Shown in pieces: positions 25,121 through 32,156 of a DNA stretch of 64,000 nucleotides. The position numbers and the translations under genes are program-made. The stretch's first letter is position 1, and each line of letters opens with the position of its first letter. The DNA comes from a virus. Location of the stretch: the IMG/VR virus record IMGVR_UViG_3300017971_000006, positions 1-64,000 of that record; one strand, given 5' to 3'. The notes below the pieces were generated by a model. That model was not told the DNA's origin. It saw only the letters and a list, made by a program, of their open reading frames with translations, and made no database searches.

Positions 25121-25391
25121 GGCGGTGCGTTCCATCAAGCAGGACAAGCTCAACAGACGTCTAGAGCGTCGTTGGCAGCTAAAGCAAAGGAAGCGTAAGG
25201 AGGCTAGGGATGCAGCGGTCGCCAAGGCTATGAAAGAGGCTGAGGAGCTCTTAGCCAAGAGACACAGGTGTACCTGCGGTAAGGGTTGCTCTTCGGCGTG
25301 CCCGAGGACCTTCTTACCTGAAGGGTGCTGTCGTGTGTGCGGGGCACCTCTGTCCGTAATCTGTGACTGCCCTCCTTGGTGGCAGACATGA
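25098..25391 (+). CDS. basic protein with C-terminal Cys cluster, 97 aa
   Basis: The first 55 residues are a very basic helix (RRLERRWQLKQRKRKEARDA). The C-terminus has CTCGKGCSSACP and CCRVCGAPLSVICDC, nine Cys, likely one or two zinc sites. It overlaps the previous gene by 23 bases. Confidence 0.6.
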   Translation: MSRARKSEAVRSIKQDKLNRRLERRWQLKQRKRKEARDAAVAKAMKEAEELLAKRHRCTCGKGCSSACPRTFLPEGCCRVCGAPLSVICDCPPWWQT

Positions 25392-25401
25392 TGGGAGGAA
25401 G

Positions 25402-25689
25402 ATGGACCCGTACAGAGCGGTGACGCGCAGGGCAGGCCCTACGGGTCCTTCTCTCCTTCGTAGGTTTTGGTGCGCGCTTAGATGTACCTACGGTATGCAC
25501 GGCCATTGTTGGCACATGAACGGAGAGCTTCGTGGTTGCTACGATGGGGACGGAAGGAGTCTTATAGAGGTAGAGTGTTGTAGGTGCTACGCTGTGCGCG
25601 TAGAGCCCTTCGACAATCACGTATGGGACGGGTACCCCCTTGTGGTGTGCCCAGTAAAGGAGCATAGAGAGGAGGATGGACCTGATTGA
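25402..25689 (+). CDS. Cys/His-rich small protein, 95 aa
   Basis: ATG 25402 follows GGGAGGAAG. Cys and His residues (FWCALRCTYGMHGHCWH, VECCRCYAV) suggest zinc binding. A longer frame from 25363 is unsupported. One more member of the cluster of Cys-rich proteins between 23 and 27 kb. Confidence 0.55.
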   Translation: MDPYRAVTRRAGPTGPSLLRRFWCALRCTYGMHGHCWHMNGELRGCYDGDGRSLIEVECCRCYAVRVEPFDNHVWDGYPLVVCPVKEHREEDGPD

Positions 25690-25750
25690 GATATTGGTGA
25701 TGTACATGTGTTTAGGACTACTTCTGTTGGGACCGGTGAACGATGGATAA
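25676..25750 (+). CDS. possible 24-residue membrane peptide
   Basis: ATG 25676 lies within the end of the previous gene, and the peptide is almost wholly hydrophobic (MDLIEILVMYMCLGLLLLGP). It bridges the gap to the next gene and overlaps its start by eight bases. AGAGAGG lies close upstream. Being so short it could be chance, but the hydrophobic run and the gap-filling position favour a real gene. Confidence 0.35.
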   Translation: MDLIEILVMYMCLGLLLLGPVNDG

Positions 25751-26024
25751 AGAGTATCTAGGGGTTGATGGTAAGCCGCCATGGTGGACTGAGGCTTTAC
25801 GCCTGTGCTGTAGAGCTAGTCGCGCTTGCGATAGGATGGATGAGGCTCTACCGCCAGTAGCCCCTGAGGTCCGGTGGTCGTTTGAGACGTTCTCTTACGA
25901 CGTCCTGCGCAGTAGGTTGGAGAGCCTTGGTTTGTCCCCCGAAGAGATAGAGGAGATAAAGAGACACGTGACGAGTATGTCTCCTAAGGATAGAGCGCGC
26001 ATCGCAGGAGAGATAGAGCTGTGA
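25743..26024 (+). CDS. hypothetical helical protein, 93 aa
   Basis: A mainly helical, acidic protein with LGLSPEEIEEIKRHVTSMSP near the C-terminus. The stop overlaps the GTG of the following membrane protein. No family recognised. Confidence 0.55.
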   Translation: MDKEYLGVDGKPPWWTEALRLCCRASRACDRMDEALPPVAPEVRWSFETFSYDVLRSRLESLGLSPEEIEEIKRHVTSMSPKDRARIAGEIEL

Positions 26025-26191
26025 CAAAGCTAATTGCAAACATAGTGTGCGGCGTAGTAGCTGTAGTGCTGGCTATAGGTACTGTGCTGTTTGTTGTGTA
26101 CGGCCCTAGACCAGCGGCAATAGCGACAGGGCTTCTGAGCTTGCTATTTGCTGCGATGGTCTTCTTCAGTGTAAGGAGCGAGGATGAGTAA
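26021..26191 (+). CDS. small two-span membrane protein, 56 aa
   Basis: A GTG start overlaps the previous TGA. Residues 8-29 (IVCGVVAVVLAIGTVLFVVY) and 34-52 (AIATGLLSLLFAAMVFF) are two membrane segments joined by a short YGPRPA turn. The end is charged (SVRSEDE). Holin-like topology is possible, but no lysis gene lies beside it. Confidence 0.6.
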   Translation: MTKLIANIVCGVVAVVLAIGTVLFVVYGPRPAAIATGLLSLLFAAMVFFSVRSEDE

Positions 26192-26270
26192 GAAGCTAGA
26201 GGAGATGAGCAACGATGCCCTATTGCGGGGCGCGATTGAAGAAATGGGAGTAGAATGGGACGTAATGTAG
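26184..26270 (+). CDS. very small acidic peptide, 28 aa
   Basis: ATG 26184 with AAGGAG five bases upstream overlaps the end of the membrane protein. The product (MSKKLEEMSNDALLRGAIEE...) is one acidic helix. It ends inside the next start. Confidence 0.4.
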   Translation: MSKKLEEMSNDALLRGAIEEMGVEWDVM

Positions 26271-26485
26271 ACCTGTGTCAGATGCTAGGGGCGCCCGAGA
26301 CGGTCGTGTGCCCTTTGTGCGCAGATACTACACCTACGTGGTGGGACGACTACGACATCGACTACTCACTTTTGAACCCGCGAGCAGGAGAGTGGCACCT
26401 GACTGCTTACTGCTCTAGCTGCGGGCACAGGTGGTCTATGGTGTACGAGGTTAGCCTTAAGGAGAAGGTAAAGGAGAAGGCATGA
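26255..26485 (+). CDS. zinc-ribbon protein, 76 aa
   Basis: CPLCAD near residue 19 and CSSCGHRW near residue 53 form a zinc ribbon, with an acidic, aromatic stretch (WWDDYDIDYSLL) between them. GGGAGTAGA lies before the ATG. A role in protein contact or nucleic-acid binding is likely but unproven. Confidence 0.65.
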   Translation: MGRNVDLCQMLGAPETVVCPLCADTTPTWWDDYDIDYSLLNPRAGEWHLTAYCSSCGHRWSMVYEVSLKEKVKEKA

Positions 26486-26754
26486 GTACGTGTAAAGGAT
26501 GCTGCAAAAACAGAGAAGAGAAGAAAGAATGCAAAGGGTGTGGCTGCGACGGCAGCTGCGACTGTGATGAGAAGCTCAAAAGAGCCCGAGAGGAGGCGGA
26601 GAAGAAAGACGGCGTGTTCTGCAAGCTGTGCGGTACATGGGCAAGCATGTGCCGTCCAAACTGGTGTAACGGGGACTTTTACTGCGACAGCTGTAAGAGA
26701 ACCAGGGCGTATCTTCTCCCGAAGAAGGGGAAGCCTGTGAAGCAGTACCCATGA
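26482..26754 (+). CDS. Cys-rich protein with two zinc clusters, 90 aa
   Basis: Starts inside the previous stop. The N-terminal half has CKGCCKN and CKGCGCDGSCDCDE, the C-terminal half CKLCG, CRPNWCNG and CDSCKR, sixteen Cys in 90 residues. Several zinc ions are likely bound. No family recognised. Confidence 0.6.
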   Translation: MSTCKGCCKNREEKKECKGCGCDGSCDCDEKLKRAREEAEKKDGVFCKLCGTWASMCRPNWCNGDFYCDSCKRTRAYLLPKKGKPVKQYP

Positions 26755-26987
26755 AGCGGGTTGTAGACGTTGATGTTAGGAGGCGTAATGAGGCGTCTCC
26801 TAAATACTTTGTATCCGTCATGGAGCTAGAGTGCGGGCATTACGTTACTAGGACTGTTCATTTCGGTGCCAGTCCTTTTGCGCGTGATTTCGCATGGTGC
26901 TCTAAGTGCGAGAAGAGCAGAGCACATCTAGCATGGAGGATGAAGAGACGGGACCGGATAAGGAGGTACAAGAATGAGATGCAGTAG
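26751..26987 (+). CDS. small zinc-binding protein, 78 aa
   Basis: Overlaps the preceding stop. A single ECGHYV plus CSKCEKS pattern resembles a one-zinc knuckle preceded by a beta strand (YFVSVMEL). The C-terminus is strongly basic (RMKRRDRIRRYK). Confidence 0.6.
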   Translation: MKRVVDVDVRRRNEASPKYFVSVMELECGHYVTRTVHFGASPFARDFAWCSKCEKSRAHLAWRMKRRDRIRRYKNEMQ

Positions 26988-27519
26988 GCGTAGAGTAAAT
27001 GCACCAAGCCCCCCTAAAACCAGGGTGTACGTCAAGCTCATAAATGGCGTGCACAGAACAAGTATTCTTCTAAATGCGAAGAGAGACAAGAACGGCAAGC
27101 TGTCCTTGTCGAAGGGGCAGATGAGCAAGGCCAGAAAGGCTCTGTGTCCTAACAAGGGGTGCCGATGTGCTGCTGACAGAGCTCACCAGCAGGGAACCAG
27201 GAGCTACGTGGTTGGTCCTACTGGCGCCTTAAGGGCTACACGCCCAGAGGAGCTACCAGTTATGATATTTAGTGAGAGGTACTACCACGTTGATAACACC
27301 CCTTACTTCAGCACTAAGCACGTTAGGGGAGCATGCTCTGTTGCAGAGTGCTTAGACTGTGGGTATGTCGTGTACGGTGGCCCCCTCGCCGTACCCAAGT
27401 TTTTCGATGAGAAAGACGAGGCCATAAAGTACGCAGCTATAGCGGCTGCTAACGAGATGGAGGCTCTCCAGCTGCAGGAGGTGAAGGAGCTAAGCGAGCA
27501 GGGCGCTATCTGGGAGTAA
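26974..27519 (+). CDS. hypothetical protein with zinc-type Cys, 181 aa
   Basis: A basic N-terminus (MRCSRRRVNAP) and CPNKGCRCAA near residue 58 with CSVAECLDCGYV near residue 120 suggest metal binding. The end is a Glu/Ala-rich helix. It overlaps the preceding gene by 14 bases and is the last gene before the antirepressor-like gene. Confidence 0.55.
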   Translation: MRCSRRRVNAPSPPKTRVYVKLINGVHRTSILLNAKRDKNGKLSLSKGQMSKARKALCPNKGCRCAADRAHQQGTRSYVVGPTGALRATRPEELPVMIFSERYYHVDNTPYFSTKHVRGACSVAECLDCGYVVYGGPLAVPKFFDEKDEAIKYAAIAAANEMEALQLQEVKELSEQGAIWE

Positions 27520-27534
27520 GACGGATAAATCTAC

Positions 27535-27560
27535 TACCACTGATTGGGGGGTCAGTGGTA
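27535..27560. promoter_or_regulatory. inverted repeat, possible operator
   Basis: TACCACTGA (27535-27543) and TCAGTGGTA (27552-27560) form a perfect 9-bp inverted repeat around TTGGGGGG, 25 bases before the start of the antirepressor-like gene. It could be an operator or an RNA hairpin that controls this gene. There is no U-tract. Confidence 0.55.
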
Positions 27561-27585
27561 CTATACACATGGACAGGAGAAGAGA

Positions 27586-29457
27586 ATGAGTGAGCACTAC
27601 CGACCGAAGAGCACACGCAAGTACCGTGACTTTATCTATAAGGCGTTGAAGCACCTCGTAGCACGCAATGGAAAGGTATACACGCTTGGTGACGTTGAAG
27701 AGGCGACACAGATACCAAGGAAGGTGCTGGACGATATGTACGCCATGACGCCCCTACTCAAGGAGGGCAACAGTGTGTACGGAGCCAGGGCCAGCTGGGC
27801 GTACAACGAGATATCGTTCCTGGGGGATTGCGAACGCTTGTGGATTGACCCAGGTGAGGTGTGGGCAGCCTGTACGGCGCATCCTAGGGCATGTCTCTTA
27901 GACATAGGATTACCAACGGACGAGTTTGGACGTCCCCTGAGAGAGCGCCCGTCGCGCAAGGTATCAAGGGGGCGTAAGCGTGGGTCCAAGATTGCGGAGA
28001 AGAGTAGCGCAGAGCCCCAAAGACAGAGCTCCTCCGACGGGCTGGATCCAGCCCATCGGGAGACGCGGTACCGAGAGCCTGAATCCAGGCCATCGGAGAG
28101 CTCCGGTGGTAAGCCTTCGTTTGAGCTGCTTGAGGACTGCCCAACCCTGCGGCCCATCACCCTCTTCGGCATCACCGTCATGGCTGTGCAGGTCAAGCCC
28201 TTCGCTGATGAGCCCGATGAGGTGCAGGGCGCAGTATCTGTGCGGTCGGTCTGTGAGGCTCTAGGTATCGATCGTCCGACCCAGATGGAGAAGATCCGAG
28301 AAGAAGGCTGGATGGCGCGGTGGGATACCCCTCTGCGCCATCCTCGAGATGGAATATCTCGAGCAACCGCCATCATCCACATCATAGACATCCCTAACTG
28401 GCTGAACTCTATCAACCCAAACAAGGTCAAGGAGGAGATAAGGGGCAACATCGCGCGCATCAAGGCTGAGATTACGTACGTTGTGCGCACGTATTTCTCC
28501 AAGGGAGTAGCCGCCAACCCCCGCTTCTCAGAGGAGGAGCAGAATGCAGAGCTCAAGCGGCAGCAAGAGAAGAACCGAGAGCTTCAAGGGGAGCTCGAGC
28601 ACCACAGGAAGCTGCTCGCTATTAAGGAGGAGAAAGAGCTCGAGCTGGCTAAGCAGCAGACTCTCAGAGAGAGGCAGAGAGTGTTTGATGCTGAGACTGA
28701 GCTGCTCAAAACCAAGTTCCAGGAGAAGCTACTAGAGAAAGTATCAGGCACGGACAAAAGAGAGTGCGTTACAGATGACCCGGACCTGGTAAAGATACAG
28801 GATGAGAACCATAAGTGGAGAGGGTGCTATCTACGGGTGTCCTCTAGACGAATCTACTGCACAGCGTCTTTTGGAAGTAGGTACCTGGAGTGCAAGGAGG
28901 GAGGAAGGGTAGGACCAGCCTACTCTGCTATGGCAGAGAAACGTGCAAAGCTAGCTGTTGTTGAGGGGTCTAGAGAACGGAAGGACGGTACATACTATAG
29001 AACTAAAGCGTCTATTGCGGAGGAGGAGAAGTGGACCAACCCAAAGTTTCCGGAGTCAAGGTTTGGCACGTTTGCTCGCCTGGCGCGATGCAGAACGTAC
29101 ACCGTGAACAACCCTAACATCGCTGTAAGGCGCAACGGCCAAGATACGGTAGACCAGGTTCTGTTCGACGTGGAGGACCTTGAAAGTGTAGAGCAGGCTA
29201 TGGTCGACTGGTGCGAGATTGGGTGTCCCAAGTGTCCAGTAGAGCGGCTTGTGACTAAGAACGGGACAGAGTTCGGCGCACCTTACCCAGACAGAGAGGA
29301 TGCTAAGAGGATTCTAATAGGCATTGAGTACCTTACGTACGATGACCTAGAGGGGGTAGATGTAGCTGTAGACGCCCTTCTAGACAGGTACGAGAATAAG
29401 TACCCAAGGCTGGGGAGGTTACGAGAGGCTACGGTTTTGAAGCTTCACAAGACGTAA
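27586..29457 (+). CDS. antirepressor-like protein (P22 antirepressor N-terminal domain)
   Basis: A 623-residue protein; ATG 27586 has AGGAGAAGAGA before it. Residues 1-75 look like a small HTH (KVYTLGDVEEATQIPRKVLD), then a basic, Ser/Pro-rich linker. Residues about 190-320 match the P22-type antirepressor N-terminal domain: ITLFGITVMAVQVK, VSVRSVCEALGIDRPTQ, MEKIREEGW. A long coiled coil (about 325-405) follows, then a C-terminal domain of about 200 residues with Cys (CPKCP) that I do not recognise. Such proteins act in phage immunity or expression switches. The inverted repeat upstream may be its own control site. Confidence 0.7.
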   Translation: MSEHYRPKSTRKYRDFIYKALKHLVARNGKVYTLGDVEEATQIPRKVLDDMYAMTPLLKEGNSVYGARASWAYNEISFLGDCERLWIDPGEVWAACTAHPRACLLDIGLPTDEFGRPLRERPSRKVSRGRKRGSKIAEKSSAEPQRQSSSDGLDPAHRETRYREPESRPSESSGGKPSFELLEDCPTLRPITLFGITVMAVQVKPFADEPDEVQGAVSVRSVCEALGIDRPTQMEKIREEGWMARWDTPLRHPRDGISRATAIIHIIDIPNWLNSINPNKVKEEIRGNIARIKAEITYVVRTYFSKGVAANPRFSEEEQNAELKRQQEKNRELQGELEHHRKLLAIKEEKELELAKQQTLRERQRVFDAETELLKTKFQEKLLEKVSGTDKRECVTDDPDLVKIQDENHKWRGCYLRVSSRRIYCTASFGSRYLECKEGGRVGPAYSAMAEKRAKLAVVEGSRERKDGTYYRTKASIAEEEKWTNPKFPESRFGTFARLARCRTYTVNNPNIAVRRNGQDTVDQVLFDVEDLESVEQAMVDWCEIGCPKCPVERLVTKNGTEFGAPYPDREDAKRILIGIEYLTYDDLEGVDVAVDALLDRYENKYPRLGRLREATVLKLHKT

Positions 29458-29480
29458 GCTGCAGAGCTGTTGATGCTGCA

Positions 29481-29510
29481 GGGCGTGCCAGATGGCACGC
29501 CCTTTTCTTT
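29481..29510 (+). terminator. Rho-independent terminator
   Basis: GGGCGTGCC pairs perfectly with GGCACGCCC around AGAT and is followed by TTTTCTTT, 23 bases after the antirepressor-like gene. Confidence 0.9.
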
Positions 29511-29524
29511 AAGGAGTACAGGTC

Positions 29525-29617
29525 ATGAAAGACCTGATTGAGACGATGAGCATTTTTCTGAAGTACAAGAACCCTCACTATGAGGTGGTGCGTACTGAGC
29601 AGGTAGAAGGAGAATAG
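29525..29617 (+). CDS. small protein, 30 aa
   Basis: ATG 29525, with AAGGAGTACAGGTC upstream directly after the terminator, opens a 30-residue frame (MKDLIETMSIFLKYKNPHYE...). The strong ribosome-binding site and coupling to the next gene support it. Function unknown. Confidence 0.5.
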   Translation: MKDLIETMSIFLKYKNPHYEVVRTEQVEGE

Positions 29618-29619
29618 TG

Positions 29620-29802
29620 ATGGACCCCGAGGCAGCATTGGCGAACCTAAGAGAGCTCTGTGCTCAGGTGTTAGAGGGAGACGAGGAAGGTGACCCTACG
29701 CTAGAGGACTCAGAGCTACGTGCGTTGGAGATAGCGGAGCAGTTCCAGGCTCTGGATGAGTGGTTGTGTAGAGGCGGATTCAAGCCGAAGGAGTGGGCGT
29801 AA
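29620..29802 (+). CDS. small acidic helical protein, 60 aa
   Basis: ATG 29620 (seven bases after AAGGAG) is preferred over the GTG at 29617. An acidic helix-rich sequence with CAQVLEGDEEGDPTLEDSEL. Ends in TAA overlapped by the next ATG. Function unknown. Confidence 0.5.
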   Translation: MDPEAALANLRELCAQVLEGDEEGDPTLEDSELRALEIAEQFQALDEWLCRGGFKPKEWA

Positions 29803-30014
29803 TGGTGGTAGAGATTTGGGAGACAACGGATGGGCTACAGTTCACGTGCTCGAAGGCTGCACGCCTTTGGGACTCATGGAAGGAGCTGGAGAAGGTGATA
29901 GACTCGCCCTTAAGCGAGACCTTGGACCAACGTGCCGAGCACTTCTGCTGGGTTGTCGAGCATGTACGCCCAAAGGCGTACAACAAGCTTGCAGTTCAGA
30001 TGACAGGAGCGTAA
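29802..30014 (+). CDS. hypothetical protein, 70 aa
   Basis: ATG 29802 overlaps the preceding stop, with AAGGAGTGGGCGTA before it. Small alpha/beta protein with two Trp-bearing helices (AARLWDSWKELEKVI, AEHFCWVVEHVRP). Function unknown. Confidence 0.5.
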   Translation: MVVEIWETTDGLQFTCSKAARLWDSWKELEKVIDSPLSETLDQRAEHFCWVVEHVRPKAYNKLAVQMTGA

Positions 30015-30029
30015 GGTAGAGGAGCATTG

Positions 30030-30146
30030 GGTGGACCTGCTCAAGCCGAGCTTCTCGCCTCAGGGCCAGCGGCGTTAATAGGAAGGGCAGGTAGTCACCT
30101 CCTCAATCAGTATCGGTAGGTGTTCTCTCACGGTGCGGAAGGCCAG
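30030..30146 (+). ncRNA. candidate structured RNA between 30014 and 30195
   Basis: No protein frame fills 30015-30194. GGTG plus ACCTGC near 30040 can pair with GCAGGT plus CACC near 30095, enclosing a GC-rich hairpin (CGCC...GGCG). The region runs straight into the terminator at 30147. It could be a small RNA or a leader of the next gene. No known class is recognised. Confidence 0.4.
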
Positions 30147-30180
30147 GGGACTCGGTAGTTGCACACCGGGTCCCTTTTTT
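30147..30180 (+). terminator. Rho-independent terminator
   Basis: GGGACTCGGT pairs with ACCGGGTCCC (one T-G) around an eight-base loop and is followed by TTTTTT. After it comes TTAGCTA, a sequence also seen beyond several minus-strand terminators. Confidence 0.9.
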
Positions 30181-30194
30181 CTTAGCTAATAAAA

Positions 30195-30884
30195 ATGGAC
30201 GACGAGGATACTCTAACCCCCGAGGAGGCAGCTAAGGAGCTTGGAGTGGACCGTGTAACGGTCTACAAGTACCTAAGGGAGGGCATCCTAAGCGCAAGGC
30301 AGGGTAGCGGTGGAAGGGCCAGGCTAGCCATACGTGCCGAGGACGTGGCCGTGCTTAAGGAGGCCATGGGGCGGCGCTGGGACCTGCCTGCAGTGGCTGC
30401 TGTAGCTCTTCAGGCTCATGTAGCTAGCAGAAGTGCAGAGAGGACCTTGAAGCGGCTCATGGATGTCCTAGGAGTAAACGTCCCTGCGTTGATACTCAGT
30501 GATGATGACGCCAGGGACCTATACCGACGGGCTAAGGAGCAGCTGGACATGCCTGGCAACCCATCAGTAGCGGAGATGCTGCAGTGGTCTAAGGTGTTCT
30601 ACGCTCTTGGAGAGGAGCATCTGGAGCAGCTGGACAGACTGGGGTACAAGGAGCCGTGGAAGCTGTTTTTGGAGCTAGCAGAAAGCATGAGCGTAAAGGC
30701 CCTTAGCAGCTACATGGTAAAGGAGACTGAGGTAGCGTACGGCTACCTCAGCATGGCCCGAAACAATGTCAGGAACGTAGCCTACTTCTACGTTAGGCTG
30801 CGCTTTGGGAGAGACAAGGCCGCAGAGGTATTCCCCATAAAGGACACCCACGACAAGGTGCTCTCCCTCGCCTTCCCTCCTTAG
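30195..30884 (+). CDS. HTH (MerR/excisionase-type) protein, 229 aa
   Basis: Residues 6-50 form an HTH_17-type DNA-binding unit: LTPEEAAKELGVDRVTVYKYLREG. The rest is helical without known motif. No ribosome-binding site precedes the ATG, which lies 14 bases after the terminator T-tract, so the start mode is unclear. Convergent with the minus-strand block whose last gene ends 14 bases beyond it. Confidence 0.7.
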   Translation: MDDEDTLTPEEAAKELGVDRVTVYKYLREGILSARQGSGGRARLAIRAEDVAVLKEAMGRRWDLPAVAAVALQAHVASRSAERTLKRLMDVLGVNVPALILSDDDARDLYRRAKEQLDMPGNPSVAEMLQWSKVFYALGEEHLEQLDRLGYKEPWKLFLELAESMSVKALSSYMVKETEVAYGYLSMARNNVRNVAYFYVRLRFGRDKAAEVFPIKDTHDKVLSLAFPP

Positions 30885-30898
30885 CTCGTCTTACCTGT

Positions 30899-31384
30899 TT
30901 ACCGTCTCCTCTCGTACTCCTCCTTCGTTACCTCTCTTACCTCCTTGTCATCTGAGACAAGGAACTTTCGGGAGCCCTGAAGGTCTCCATAGAACCCTGG
31001 CTCCTCCACATGTATCCAGAATCGAATGCGCATGTTCGGGGAGAATGGGACGACGTACATGCGAAGGCTCCATCCGTCTCGTTTGTCTACAAGAAGCTTC
31101 GCATCCCGTCTCTTCTTGAAGACCATCTCTGCGATGGTCCCATCAGACATGACCTTCTTTCCTGACTCTGTGTAGCCCGCCAGCGTACCTATTAGAACGT
31201 GGCTGGTAACCTTCTCCTTTCCTTTCACTTCGTATACATAGCGTATGAACGGGTACTCGTTTAAGAGCACGTCCCCCAGCTCATCCAGCGCATCCAGCGC
31301 TACCTCATCTACGGGGTCTCTTACCATTCCCTCGCGAGTAATTCTCTCGAGAGCTTTATCAACCTCACATCCCATGTTGTTCAC
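30899..31384 (-). CDS. hypothetical protein, 161 aa
   Basis: An alpha/beta protein with KVTSHVLIGTLAGY and MRIRFWIHVEEPGF strands, ending in basic EEYERRR. It may start at the GTG at 31384 or the ATG three codons later; neither has a good ribosome-binding site. Last gene of the minus-strand block 30.9-33.8 kb. No family recognised. Confidence 0.55.
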   Translation of the reverse strand: MNNMGCEVDKALERITREGMVRDPVDEVALDALDELGDVLLNEYPFIRYVYEVKGKEKVTSHVLIGTLAGYTESGKKVMSDGTIAEMVFKKRRDAKLLVDKRDGWSLRMYVVPFSPNMRIRFWIHVEEPGFYGDLQGSRKFLVSDDKEVREVTKEEYERRR

Positions 31385-31387
31385 TTT

Positions 31388-31609
31388 CTAGGCGTCTCCT
31401 CCCATGAGGGCTGACTGTGCCAGCTCCTTTAACCACTCTGCCACAGCTGCTTCGTCACCTATGACGCCTTCTTTTAGGTGAGCAGCAGCGTACACCTTCT
31501 TTGGGTTGTTTTTGAACACCCTACCCACCCATTCTAGCTCCTCTGGCGTCAGATGTCTTACAGCTATGTCTATTATAATCTCCTTCGTTAGCTGCTCTCT
31601 ACCGCCCAT
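31388..31609 (-). CDS. hypothetical protein, 73 aa
   Basis: Small helical protein (LTKEIIIDIAVRHLTPEELEWV) with an Ala-rich end. It starts 11 bases inside the preceding basic peptide gene. Function unknown. Confidence 0.5.
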   Translation of the reverse strand: MGGREQLTKEIIIDIAVRHLTPEELEWVGRVFKNNPKKVYAAAHLKEGVIGDEAAVAEWLKELAQSALMGGDA

Positions 31610-31766
31610 TGTTTCTCTTTATCCTCCTCCTTCTTCTCTTCCTCTCCTTTCGTAGCTTAGCTACCTTGTTTCTACGTGCGGCGGCTTTAGCCTTCTGCCG
31701 CTCTATGTGCTTGAGAAGCTTGTTACCGCTCTCAACATCCTTCTTCTCTAGGGTCGTCTCCTCCAT
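31599..31766 (-). CDS. small very basic protein, 55 aa
   Basis: ATG 31766 with AAGGAG six bases upstream. The C-terminal half is a run of Arg and Lys (KERKRRRRRIKRNN), likely to bind nucleic acid. It fills the otherwise empty stretch between its two neighbours. Confidence 0.6.
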   Translation of the reverse strand: MEETTLEKKDVESGNKLLKHIERQKAKAAARRNKVAKLRKERKRRRRRIKRNNGR

Positions 31767-31775
31767 GCTCTCTCC

Positions 31776-32099
31776 TTACAGCTGACTGATAACTGTTGAA
31801 GCTTGCAGCTTCGTGAGCTCTCCGGCTAGGTACGCCTGTACGATGCGTACACATTTCCAAGCGAATAGAGCGCAGTACCCTTTAAGCTGGAGGGCAACCA
31901 CGGCGTTGCCGGAGCCATCTTGTACTTCTAGCTCCTCTACCACGATGTCTAGGATGTCATCGGGCATGGAACCCTCGTACGCGGTGTACTTAGTCAGGAC
32001 TATCTCCTTCATGTAGTCTACCTGAGTCTCCACAGTGTGGGCCCTGTGTCTAAGCTCCCACACCCAGTACGGAAGCACGGTATCCTCGGCTTGTCTCAT
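31776..32099 (-). CDS. hypothetical protein, 107 aa
   Basis: A helical protein starting MRQAEDTVLPYWVWELRHRA, with a hydrophobic patch (GYCALFAWKCVRIVQAYL). TTTAGGAGCTAAAAG precedes the ATG. Follows a GC hairpin. Function unknown. Confidence 0.55.
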   Translation of the reverse strand: MRQAEDTVLPYWVWELRHRAHTVETQVDYMKEIVLTKYTAYEGSMPDDILDIVVEELEVQDGSGNAVVALQLKGYCALFAWKCVRIVQAYLAGELTKLQASTVISQL

Positions 32100-32119
32100 T
32101 CTTTTAGCTCCTAAAGGCA

Positions 32120-32144
32120 GGGGAGTAGAGTATCCCTACTCCCC
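32120..32144 (-). terminator. hairpin, possible weak terminator
   Basis: GGGGAGTAG and CTACTCCCC form a perfect 9-bp stem with a 7-base loop. On the minus strand it lies after the gene ending at 32157 and before the next start, but only scattered T follow. Confidence 0.45.
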
Positions 32145-32156
32145 CCTAGATGCCAA

